Below, one piece after another: positions 17,427 to 25,366 of a stretch of 64,000 bases of DNA (within the stretch, counting starts at the first letter, position 1; each line of letters starts with the position of its first letter). The notes below the pieces were generated by a model, which saw only the letters and a list, made by a program, of their open reading frames with translations, had not been told where the DNA came from and made no database searches. The translations under genes and the position numbers were made by a program. The stretch is taken from positions 62,001 to 126,000 of the forward strand of contig NZ_FNET01000017.1 of assembly GCF_900100275.1 (NCBI RefSeq), read 5' to 3'. The stretch is from Lentzea albidocapillata subsp. violacea. GTDB taxonomy: Bacteria > Actinomycetota > Actinomycetes > Mycobacteriales > Pseudonocardiaceae.

Positions 17427-19993
17427 AACCGAGACACGTCCGAATCCTGCTCGCCGTCGTCGCCGCGCTCACCGGCGCAATTGTGGTGGGAGGTCCTGGG
17501 TACGAGACCTCCCAGGCGCGGATGTACTCCGGGGCGGTGTGGCTGGCGTCCGAACGAGTCGGCCAGGCGACGCTAGTGGACGGCGCCTCCGCCGAGGTGA
17601 AGGCCCAAGTGGCGGTCGGTGATCCGAGCACGGCGCTGAACGTCACCCAGCAGGGCGACGCCGCCCTGGTCCTGAACGAGAAGACCGGTGCGCTGCGCCG
17701 AGTCGACAGTGCCACTGAGGAGGTCTCGCCGCCGGTGTCCGTTCTGCCCGCGAGCGACGGACTGGTCGTACTGCTCTCGCCGGACGCGCCGCGGGTGATC
17801 GACGTACACAGTGGAATGACCACGGCGGTCGATCCCGTGACACTGGCGCCGACCGGCGAACCCGAACACCTGGCCGACAGGATCAGGCCGGGCAGCGGCG
17901 TCGTCGACGGCGAAGGCCGGGTGTGGGCGATCGACGACGAGACCGGCGACGTGGTCTGGCTGAGCAAGGGCAAGCGGCGAGTGCGTGCCGCCGCCACCGG
18001 CAACGGCCGTCTCGCGATCACCAGGGGCCTGCCCGTGCTGGTGGACCCCGAGCACGGCACGGTCCAGCTGATCCACCCCGAGAGCGGGGGCGTCAGCCGA
18101 TCACTGCGACCGGAACTCCGTCCCGACGACGACGTGATCGTCAGCGGCTCCCCCGGCATCGCCAGGGTGCTGATCGTGGTTCCTTCTCGCGGTGAACTGA
18201 TCACGTGCGCCTTCGACGCCGGTTCCTGCGCCGCGCCCGTGAAAGTCGCTGCCGCGGGTGCCGACCTCGGCGCCCTGGTCGAGGCCGACAACTACGCGGT
18301 GGTGCCCGACCACTCGACCGGGCAGGTGACGATCGTCGATCTCGGCACGTCACGCGTGGTGGCCCAGCGCAGGCTGTTCGACCAGCCGATCCCGTTCGAG
18401 CTGGTCACCCGCGACGACATCGTCTTCTTCAACGACCCGGAGGGCAACAAGGCAGGCGTGCTCGACCTGTGGGGCGACGTGCGCACGATCACCAAGTACG
18501 CCGACGACCCCGCCACGCCCGCCCTCTCGCTGGTGCCCGAGAGCAAGCCGTCGGACGACGTGCAGCAGACCGGTCGGCAGAGGCCGGACGCCGGTCTGGG
18601 GCTGCCCGGCCTGACCGGCGATCCCAGCCAGAGAATTCCAGGCCCCGCGGCGTCCATCCTGGTCAAGCCCGGCAATCGCGGTGCGGTCGGCGACGAGTTC
18701 GAGCTGAGCTTCGTGCTGCGACCCGCCGTCGACGCCACAGTCCGGTGGTCGTTCGGCGACGGAGCCGACGCGTCCGGCTTGTCGGTCCGGCACAGGTGGA
18801 CCGAGCCGGGCACCTTCACCGTCCGCGCGACCGCCACCTTCAGCACGGGCAAGCGTGCCGAGGCGGAGACGAGGGTGGTCGTGGACCCCCCGGATGCCCC
18901 ACCGGCCATCACCGCGCTCGACATCCGGCGGCCGAAACCGGTGATCGGCGAGTCGGTGCGCTTCAGCGCCGACACCACCCGCGATCCGGACCGGTGGGAG
19001 TGGACCGTCACCAGGTCCGGCCGGTCGGAACCCGAAGTGACCGCGCGGACGGCCGAGTTCGCCCACGCGTTCGCCGCAGCAGGCCGCTACGTCGTCACGC
19101 TCACCATCACCAAGGGATCCCGGACCGCGCAGTCTTCGCGGCAGTTCAGCGTGGGGCGGGGTGCCGTCAAGGGCTGGGGTGACGAAGACAAAACCCTCCA
19201 GTCCGACATTCCGGAGGAGGCGGAGAGCGGTGTGATCGCGATCGACGCGGGAGAGAACCACAGCGTGGCGTTGAAAGCGGACGGCCGCGTGATCGCCTGG
19301 GGCGACGACACACACGGCCAGTTGAAGGTGCCCTCGCAAGCGTTGAGCGGCGTGATTGCGATTTCCGCCGGGGCGGCTCACAGTCTGGCGCTCAAGGCCG
19401 ACGGCTCCGTCATCCAATGGGGCAGGAAGGACAACGGAGAGCGGGACGTACCGGACGAGGCACAGCACAGCGTCGTCGCCATCTCCGCCGGGCAGTCGGA
19501 GAGCATGGCGTTGAAGAACGACGGCCGCGTGATCGTGTGGGGTGGCGCCCAGATGCAACCGGTGCCCGAGGCGGTGACCAACGGTGTGGTCGGGATCGAG
19601 GTCGGGAACCAGAAATTCACAGCGTGGAAGGCGGACGGCTCCATCATCGTCTGGCCCTTCGGCGAGGACGCGGGCGGCCGGCTGGACGGTGGAGTACGAG
19701 CAGCCGGCTGGTCGGACTCCGTCACTCTGGCGTTGGGAGAAAACGGCTCGGTCACCAGTTGGGGCTTCCCCATGACCTCCCTCTACTTCGTGCCTGAGGC
19801 AGCCAAGAGCGGCGTCGTCGCGCTGAACTGGGGTCGACAGCACGTCCTGGCGCTTAAAGAGGACGCCACCATGCTCGGCTGGGGCCTCGGATACGACTTC
19901 AAGCCCCCGCCGCCGCCCGAGTACAACCGCGGGGTGATGGCAGTCGCGGCGGGCGAGGGGTTCACCCTGGTCCTGCTGGACGGGATCGACTGA
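17423..19993 (+). CDS. Exported protein with PKD-like domains and RCC1-type repeats
   Basis: An 856-residue protein with an N-terminal signal or anchor helix (about residues 7-27) and a beta-propeller-like region (about 35-360). A linker is followed by two PKD-like Ig domains (WSFGDGADASG and HRWTEPGTFTVRA, then a second with YVVTLTITKG). From about residue 590 there is a series of RCC1-type repeats with the pattern GVIAIDAGENHSVALKADGR and WG. It has the features of an extracellular binding protein rather than an enzyme. As last gene of the MoxR-DUF58-transglutaminase operon, coupled by ATGA, it is probably the exported or surface partner of that membrane complex. Operons of this type in actinomycetes often end with a PKD or fibronectin-type exported protein. 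Confidence 0.8.
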   Translation: MKPRHVRILLAVVAALTGAIVVGGPGYETSQARMYSGAVWLASERVGQATLVDGASAEVKAQVAVGDPSTALNVTQQGDAALVLNEKTGALRRVDSATEEVSPPVSVLPASDGLVVLLSPDAPRVIDVHSGMTTAVDPVTLAPTGEPEHLADRIRPGSGVVDGEGRVWAIDDETGDVVWLSKGKRRVRAAATGNGRLAITRGLPVLVDPEHGTVQLIHPESGGVSRSLRPELRPDDDVIVSGSPGIARVLIVVPSRGELITCAFDAGSCAAPVKVAAAGADLGALVEADNYAVVPDHSTGQVTIVDLGTSRVVAQRRLFDQPIPFELVTRDDIVFFNDPEGNKAGVLDLWGDVRTITKYADDPATPALSLVPESKPSDDVQQTGRQRPDAGLGLPGLTGDPSQRIPGPAASILVKPGNRGAVGDEFELSFVLRPAVDATVRWSFGDGADASGLSVRHRWTEPGTFTVRATATFSTGKRAEAETRVVVDPPDAPPAITALDIRRPKPVIGESVRFSADTTRDPDRWEWTVTRSGRSEPEVTARTAEFAHAFAAAGRYVVTLTITKGSRTAQSSRQFSVGRGAVKGWGDEDKTLQSDIPEEAESGVIAIDAGENHSVALKADGRVIAWGDDTHGQLKVPSQALSGVIAISAGAAHSLALKADGSVIQWGRKDNGERDVPDEAQHSVVAISAGQSESMALKNDGRVIVWGGAQMQPVPEAVTNGVVGIEVGNQKFTAWKADGSIIVWPFGEDAGGRLDGGVRAAGWSDSVTLALGENGSVTSWGFPMTSLYFVPEAAKSGVVALNWGRQHVLALKEDATMLGWGLGYDFKPPPPPEYNRGVMAVAAGEGFTLVLLDGID

Positions 19994-20048
19994 CCGATGC
20001 GACCGCGGCCGTTTGCTGGTGGGGCCCTGCTAACACGCGGACCAGGTG

Positions 20049-20221
20049 CGCATGCGCACCGGTACGGTCTGGCTCGCGTCCGGTCAGACCGGTGAGGTGA
20101 CGCTGGTGAACGGTGCCGCCGCCGAGACGGTGGCCCGGGTGCCCGTCGCCACTCCGGCACGGACGTGGTCGACGTCCACAGTGGAATGGCGGTTGCGTAC
20201 GGCCTGGCGGCGGTGGAGTGA
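20049..20221 (+). pseudogene. Decayed partial copy of the PKD/RCC1 gene 5' region
   Basis: The plus strand encodes RTGTVWLASGQTGEVTLVNG, closely similar to residues 35-54 of the preceding protein (YSGAVWLASERVGQATLVDG). After a deletion and frameshift, a second segment reads VVDVHSGMAVA, matching RVIDVHSGMTTAV about 90 residues further on in the intact gene. It stops at 20219-20221. This is a remnant of a tandem paralogue with most of the gene lost. Confidence 0.8.
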
Positions 20222-20235
20222 TCCGCGCTGAGCGG

Positions 20236-21621
20236 TTACAAGTAGCGGGCGCGGGTGGCCTGGCGCAGCTCCCGCCAGGCCGCGGCCACGTTGTCGTGCT
20301 CTCCTCCGAACGCCCCGGCGCGCAGCAGTGCCGAGTCGGCGTCCAGCCGCGCGACGTTGCGCTGGTAGATGACCGAGTCGTCGTGGTCGAGGCGCACCGC
20401 GAACTCACCCAGCGACGAGAACGGCGCGTCGTGCAGTTCCAGCAGGCTGCGCAGGAACTCGTAGTCGGCGAACGCCCAGTCGAACGCGCTGCCGTCCACG
20501 ACGTTGAAGAAGACCCGGCTCAGGACGTGCCGCAGTTGCACACTCAGCGCCTGGTGAGGAGCGGCTCCTCCCCACGTGGGGAGCGCTGCCGCATGCCGGG
20601 GGTCGACCACGTTGCGCAGCGCCAGTTCCCGCAGCACCGGCGTCGTGCGGCCGTCTGCATAGGTGGCCGAGGTGCGGCACAGCAGGCGGTGCAGGAGATC
20701 CTCCCTGCCCGCCGCCACGGCGGCGACGCCGATCACGCAGGTCAACAGCAACGCCGGGTACGCGGAGGCGTTGACCCACACATCCTGCGCTCCGTGGTGC
20801 CGCGGCCTCGGGCGGAGGAAGCGTTCGACCAGACTGGTCCACACCTCGTCGTGACGCCGGTCGCCGGAGCGCACACCGATGGCGACCAGGCGCAGTAGCG
20901 GCGCCAGGTCGTGCTCGTAGCCGGTGAGCCGCTTCTCCAGGTCGGCGGGCAGGTCGCTGTCGTCCAGGTGGCCGGTGACGGGGTACCGCGACTCCGTCAG
21001 CAGTTCGAGCGCCGCCGACGCCGCAGCCTGGACGCGTTCGTACACCGACTGGCCCAGCGGCTCGGACAGGGCCTGGCGGAACTCGGTGATCGGGCTGCGC
21101 AGTTCGCCCTCGGCCGGGCGGCCGGGGCGTGGGCCGGACGACGAGCGCGGTGCGACGAGTTCCGGCACCAGTTCGACCAGTTCGTCGACCAGGCGGGGCA
21201 GGTCCAGGTCGTCGCTGCGGTGGTGGATGCGCAGGTACTGGCAGCGGGCCACGCGCTGCAGCGCGTCGGGCAGGTCGGCCTCGCGCAGCGGGTCGATGCC
21301 GTCCATCAGGACCGGGATGACGCGCAGGCCGCAGTCGAAGGCCTCGAGGATCTCGCGGCGCACCCAGTCGTCGGGCTTGTCGAGGCGGCGGACGCCCTCG
21401 CGGTCGACGGCGTGCACCCAGCGGGGGCCGATGAGGGCCAGCAGGACCTCGCACCGGCGCAGGCCGCTCAGGATCTCGCGGGAGAAGTCCTCGCCGAGGC
21501 GGATCGACTGGCTCGCGTAGAAGACCTGGTCGCCTCCGAAGCGCGCGCTCAACTCCCGCTTGACCAGGGCAGCCGCCCATTCACCGTCACCGGTGCGGTA
21601 GTTGACGAACACGCCAGGCAT
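20236..21621 (-). CDS. TIR-domain protein with helical C-terminal region
   Basis: A 461-residue protein. Residues 1-135 form a TIR domain: VFVNYRTGDGEW (box 1), VFYASQSIRLGEDFSREI (BB-loop region), LALIGPRWV, and the conserved glutamate in DWVRREI (Glu90), the catalytic residue of NAD-cleaving TIRs. The rest (about 150-461) is helical with no recognised family. ATG 21621 is chosen because GAGAGGG lies 9 bases upstream; an in-frame start further up would add a non-TIR tail. It is the last gene of a three-gene operon with a membrane coiled-coil protein and a small helical protein, suggesting a sensor plus TIR effector, perhaps in phage defence. NADase activity is inferred. Confidence 0.82.
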   Translation of the reverse strand: MPGVFVNYRTGDGEWAAALVKRELSARFGGDQVFYASQSIRLGEDFSREILSGLRRCEVLLALIGPRWVHAVDREGVRRLDKPDDWVRREILEAFDCGLRVIPVLMDGIDPLREADLPDALQRVARCQYLRIHHRSDDLDLPRLVDELVELVPELVAPRSSSGPRPGRPAEGELRSPITEFRQALSEPLGQSVYERVQAAASAALELLTESRYPVTGHLDDSDLPADLEKRLTGYEHDLAPLLRLVAIGVRSGDRRHDEVWTSLVERFLRPRPRHHGAQDVWVNASAYPALLLTCVIGVAAVAAGREDLLHRLLCRTSATYADGRTTPVLRELALRNVVDPRHAAALPTWGGAAPHQALSVQLRHVLSRVFFNVVDGSAFDWAFADYEFLRSLLELHDAPFSSLGEFAVRLDHDDSVIYQRNVARLDADSALLRAGAFGGEHDNVAAAWRELRQATRARYL

Positions 21622-21658
21622 CGCCCAAACCCTCTCACGTGAGGCTGTGACGAGGAGA

Positions 21659-22636
21659 TTACTGACCGCCTCCAAAGCGGTTTGCCACCCGGCGCTCTTC
21701 GCGGGCCTGCTCTACGCGTTCCTCCAGGGCCGCGAACCACTCACGGCCCTGGGTGCCGCAGTGGTCGCGGATCTCGTGTTTGAGGTCGGCGGTGTTGGCG
21801 TTCAACGTGCGGACCATGCCCAGTCCCTCGTCCACGTGGGTCCGCAGCTCGCCCTGGGAGCGGTCCAGGTGGGCCGCGGCGGCCCTCATCTCGGCGCGGG
21901 CCCGTCTGCTCACGGTCAACTGGTAAGGCGCGCGCCGGGCGTGGCGGACCAGGCTCGCCATCGTGCGCAGCGAGGTCTGGGCGGAGTGGTAGGCGAGGTG
22001 GGCGGTGTCGGCGCACTGGTACGACTCGCGGTGGAACACGCGCAGGGAGTGGAACTCCACTTCGGGCCGCTCCGAGCGTTGGAGTTTCTCCACGCGTGCG
22101 CGCACTTGCTGGGCCTGGCGGCGCACGCGGTCATTCTGGGTGCGGACGCGCCGCAACGCCTGGTCGGCCTCGGCGGCCGCCGCCCGCACCTCCTCGACGG
22201 TGACCCTGCGGGCGCGGCGGTCCCAGAGCCTCATCGCGACCAGGACGGCGACTCCGGTCAGTGCCGCGGCGAAGAGCGGTGTGCCGGCGTCGATGACGTG
22301 GTCGCCGGGGAGGGAAGGCTTCTTCCGCAGGAACACGAAGGCGTTCACAGCAGCCAGCAGCACCAGGCCGCGCAGCAGGAACCCCGGCCAGCGGCGCACC
22401 AGTGGGGAGCGGCGCAGCCGGCCGTGGCGGTTCAGCGCGAACCGGACGACCAGCGCGGCCAGCGGCACCGACACGGCCGAGCCCCAGAGCCACTCCTGCA
22501 GGTGAACCGCGTGTTCGGGCAGGCCGTCGACGACGATGCGTGCCGCGACCGCCGGTGACACCAGCACGATCGCCAGCGGCATTCCGAGGAACAGGGCGAG
22601 GAACGCGAACGCGCAGCCGCGCCGGTTGCCACTCAC
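21659..22636 (-). CDS. Four-helix membrane protein with long coiled-coil tail
   Basis: A 325-residue protein of no recognised family. Hydrophobic segments lie near residues 7-28, 50-66, 83-102 and 115-133, and are followed by about 190 residues of charged helix (VTVEEVRAAAAEADQALRR, QAQQVRARVEKLQRS). The long helix is predicted to be cytoplasmic. The GTG start at 22636 overlaps the stop of the upstream small gene (GTGA), and the stop is 37 bases before the TIR gene. It is the likely membrane sensor or scaffold for the TIR effector. Confidence 0.78.
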   Translation of the reverse strand: MSGNRRGCAFAFLALFLGMPLAIVLVSPAVAARIVVDGLPEHAVHLQEWLWGSAVSVPLAALVVRFALNRHGRLRRSPLVRRWPGFLLRGLVLLAAVNAFVFLRKKPSLPGDHVIDAGTPLFAAALTGVAVLVAMRLWDRRARRVTVEEVRAAAAEADQALRRVRTQNDRVRRQAQQVRARVEKLQRSERPEVEFHSLRVFHRESYQCADTAHLAYHSAQTSLRTMASLVRHARRAPYQLTVSRRARAEMRAAAAHLDRSQGELRTHVDEGLGMVRTLNANTADLKHEIRDHCGTQGREWFAALEERVEQAREERRVANRFGGGQ

Positions 22637-23127
22637 CGGGTGCGGCGCGGCTTGCGGCGGGCGGGTGCGAGCGCGGCGGCGCCGGATCCGTTGAGCACCT
22701 TGTCGATGACGTCCGCGACGCCTCCGGTGAGTTCGGAGTGGTGCTGCACGAGCATGGTGGTGAAGTGCCGGGTCAGGTCGATGTAGGCGCGGCGCTCCGC
22801 CAGCTCCAGTCCCGGCTTGACGGTCGCGCGCTGCATGTTGACCATGCATTCCCGCAACGCCGCCGCGCTCTGGCCGGCCCTGCCCAGCTCCTTCTGCATG
22901 CCGCGCAACGTGGCGGTGGACTCCCGGCGGCGCTGGTCCAGCACCGCGAGCCTGAGCTCCTTGTCCTCCACGGCCTTCGCCTCGCCGAGGCGGCGAATCT
23001 CGGTGGCCAGGGCGTACGACTCGGCGACGCACCGGCCGGCGTCGCCCAGCGGGCTCAGCTGCTCGGCGACACGTGACAGCGCCTCGGTGAAGCCGACGTG
23101 GCGACCCTCGACAGTGACCAGACCCAT
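22633..23127 (-). CDS. Small helical protein, first gene of the TIR operon
   Basis: A 164-residue, almost entirely helical protein (ALSRVAEQLSPLGDAGRCVA, ELRLAVLDQRRRESTATLRG) with a basic C-terminal tail rich in Pro, Arg and Lys. I do not recognise the family. Its size, helicity and place as first gene before a membrane coiled-coil protein and a TIR protein suggest an adaptor. It overlaps the next gene by 4 bases. Confidence 0.72.
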   Translation of the reverse strand: MGLVTVEGRHVGFTEALSRVAEQLSPLGDAGRCVAESYALATEIRRLGEAKAVEDKELRLAVLDQRRRESTATLRGMQKELGRAGQSAAALRECMVNMQRATVKPGLELAERRAYIDLTRHFTTMLVQHHSELTGGVADVIDKVLNGSGAAALAPARRKPRRTR

Positions 23128-23446
23128 GGATCTCTCATCCCACCGCCCGCGCGGAGCGTTACACCCCCGGAAAGCACCTGGCCCGCAACGGGTTCGGCGG
23201 ACATGACACCGCTATTCCGCTGTGCCGGGAATCCGTGTCCATGAATTGTCCATTTTGGCCTCCTACAAGGATTTCCGCTGGTCATGAGATCCTGAAGTGA
23301 CCGAACATCACTCATCGTGCCGAAATTCCCGGTGGTGGCGCAGATGGAGCAGCACCCATGTACGCGAAAGGATCTCCCATACACCAGGCCGATTGGGCAT
23401 GATGCAAGTGACATCGGTGTCACGGTCGGTAGTCGGGAGGGAACCC
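23128..23446. other. Divergent promoter region between TIR operon and FxsA-like gene
   Basis: No gene supported. The interval separates the minus-strand TIR operon from the plus-strand peptide gene. It is less GC-rich around 23200-23350. The strong ribosome binding site GGGAGGG (23435-23441) belongs to the peptide gene. An in-frame upstream ATG pair near 23399 lacks such a site. Confidence 0.5.
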
Positions 23447-23689
23447 GTGGAAGAGGCTCCAGAGGTGAACTGCGCGCTCGTCGACCTGACAGGCATCTGC
23501 CTCGACGAACTACGGCACACGACCGACGGGTCGGTGGCCGCGTCGGTCCGCGCGGTGCTGCTCGACGTCGCTGATCCGGACGCCCGGGCGGCGCGGATGA
23601 ACGACTCCGGCGGCAACAACGACTGCGTCGGGAGTCGGGTGCCCGAGCGCCGGGGCAAGCGGAAGCCGGTACCGCTGATCACGTGCTGA
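23447..23689 (+). CDS. Short FxsA-like peptide, candidate RiPP precursor
   Basis: An 80-residue protein. The segment ALVDLTGICLDEL...GSVAASVRAVLLDVADPD resembles the leader of FxSxx-COOH (FxsA-type) precursor peptides. Where those end with Phe-x-Ser-x-x, this one has MNDSGGNNDCVG and continues with a basic tail (PERRGKRKPVPLITC), so the aromatic residue needed for the FxS cyclophane is absent. GTG 23447 is chosen for GGGAGGG 5 bases upstream. Its end overlaps by 7 bases the start of a HExxH-type putative peptide hydroxylase, so the two are translationally coupled. It is likely a substrate or regulatory peptide of that enzyme. An unmodified small protein is the alternative. Confidence 0.6.
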   Translation: MEEAPEVNCALVDLTGICLDELRHTTDGSVAASVRAVLLDVADPDARAARMNDSGGNNDCVGSRVPERRGKRKPVPLITC

Positions 23690-25362
23690 CCCCGCACCGG
23701 CTGCCGCCCCGGTTCGTCGACCAGCTCGCCAGGGGCGGTGGTGACGACGCGGTCCTGACGTTGCTGAGCGACGGTCAGTTCAGCGCCCGGCTGGTCGCCC
23801 TGCGCGCTCTGCTGGACGAGGTCTCGGGCCGGTCGCTCCTGCTCGAGGTCGGCGAAGCGTGGGATCTGCTCGTCGAGGCACAGCGGAAGTCTCCTGGCCT
23901 CGTGCGGGAAACCCTGTTGCTGCCCCAGGTCGGCGTGTGGCTCACCGATGTGCTGAGAAGCCTGCGCGGGACCATCGAGTCCGCGGCGCCGCTGTGGGTG
24001 GACGTCGGCCACCTGAGGTGCGTGGCCGTGGTCGCGGCCCACCTGAGCGATCTCGACTTCTCCCTCGACGTCCCGGTGAGCCGGGGGGTGATCTCGCTGC
24101 CCTCACTGGGTGTCGCGACCTTTCCGGAGGTGCGCACGTGGGCCGTCGCACGAGCGGAGCGCCGCGCGGGCGTGCTGTCCCTTTCCCTCGGAGCCCGCAC
24201 GATTCGCGTCCCTGACGACGAGGACTGGCTGCCCGTGCGGCGGATCGGCGCCGGTGGCTTCACTCCCCTGCTGGACGACGTCGAGCCGCACCGCGACTAC
24301 CGCGCCGCGTCAGGACTGCACCGGTTGACCGACGCCGAGGTCGGGCACTGGGAACAACGGCTGCGGGCAGCGTGGCCGTTGCTGCGTGCCGAACACGCGG
24401 AGGCGCTGCGCGAACTGGTGAGCACGATGGTGCCGGTGCCGCCGAGGAACGGCGGCACTCCCTACAGCGGCTCGTCCGCGGACGCGTACGGGGCGGTGCT
24501 GATGTCGGTACCGCCCGACTCCTTCGCGTTCGCCGAAACGCTCACCCACGAGGTGCAGCACACGAAACTCGCCGCGCTCACGACCATCGAACCCCTTTGC
24601 ACCGTGGGCGGAAGCGCGTACTGCTACGCCCCGTGGCGCGACGACCCGCGACCGGTGAGCGGGCTTTTCCAAGGGGTGTACGCCTTTCTCGGCGTGACCG
24701 ACTTCTGGCGGGCGCACCGGGAGACGGACCCGTCGGAGCGAGCCGACTTCGAGTTCGCCTACTGGTGCGGGCAGACCCTGCACGCGGCCCGGTTTCTGCG
24801 CGGCTGCCGCGAGCTGACCGCGCTCGGGCGCCGTTTCGCCACGATCGTGGCGGCGAGACTGGCGTCGTGGAGCCGGATCCGGGTCGGCGCCACCGCCGCT
24901 CACACCGCGCGCGTCGCCGCCCGGGACCACCGCGCCACCTGGCTGGCCCGGCACCTGACACCGGAGCCCGCCGCCGTGGAGAGGCTCGCGGAGGACTGGC
25001 TGGCGGGGCGGCCACGCGGAGAGCTGCCGGTCTCGGCACTGACGCCCAGGCCGGCGTCCCCGTTGCCGCGCATGGAGTTGCGGCGCCTGCTGCCGCGAAC
25101 ACCGTCCGGCTTCACCGGTGCGACGGCCGCCGATCTCCGGCACCTGGCGGGCGACCAGGACGCCGCCGCGCGCCTCTACGCCGCCGACATCGCCGCGAAT
25201 CCGGACGACGTGTCCGCGTGGATCGGCCTCGGGCTCGCCGATCCGTCGGCGCGGGCCCTGCTGCGCGTGCCCGCCGTGGTCATGGCGGTGCACGCCGAGA
25301 TCCTCCGCCGTACCGGCGAGTTCCCCGACCCACGCGTGCTCGCCGCGTGGGTCGGGAGGTGA
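23683..25362 (+). CDS. HExxH-motif putative peptide beta-hydroxylase (FxsB-associated type)
   Basis: A 559-residue protein of the HExxH domain family found fused to, or next to, FxsB-type radical SAM peptide maturases. The metal motif is THEVQHTKL with His289, Glu290 and His293; upstream PPDSFAFAET and downstream YCYAPWRDDPRP blocks also fit the family. Members are annotated as 2-oxoglutarate-dependent peptide beta-hydroxylases despite the protease-like motif. A short TPR-like stretch (AARLYAADIAANPDDVSAWI) closes the protein. No radical SAM gene is present in this window, so this is an unaccompanied copy. GTG 23683 overlaps the peptide gene. It is convergent with the STAND-TPR gene, with 4 bases between the stops. 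Confidence 0.72.
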   Translation: MLTPHRLPPRFVDQLARGGGDDAVLTLLSDGQFSARLVALRALLDEVSGRSLLLEVGEAWDLLVEAQRKSPGLVRETLLLPQVGVWLTDVLRSLRGTIESAAPLWVDVGHLRCVAVVAAHLSDLDFSLDVPVSRGVISLPSLGVATFPEVRTWAVARAERRAGVLSLSLGARTIRVPDDEDWLPVRRIGAGGFTPLLDDVEPHRDYRAASGLHRLTDAEVGHWEQRLRAAWPLLRAEHAEALRELVSTMVPVPPRNGGTPYSGSSADAYGAVLMSVPPDSFAFAETLTHEVQHTKLAALTTIEPLCTVGGSAYCYAPWRDDPRPVSGLFQGVYAFLGVTDFWRAHRETDPSERADFEFAYWCGQTLHAARFLRGCRELTALGRRFATIVAARLASWSRIRVGATAAHTARVAARDHRATWLARHLTPEPAAVERLAEDWLAGRPRGELPVSALTPRPASPLPRMELRRLLPRTPSGFTGATAADLRHLAGDQDAAARLYAADIAANPDDVSAWIGLGLADPSARALLRVPAVVMAVHAEILRRTGEFPDPRVLAAWVGR

Positions 25363-25366
25363 TCGC

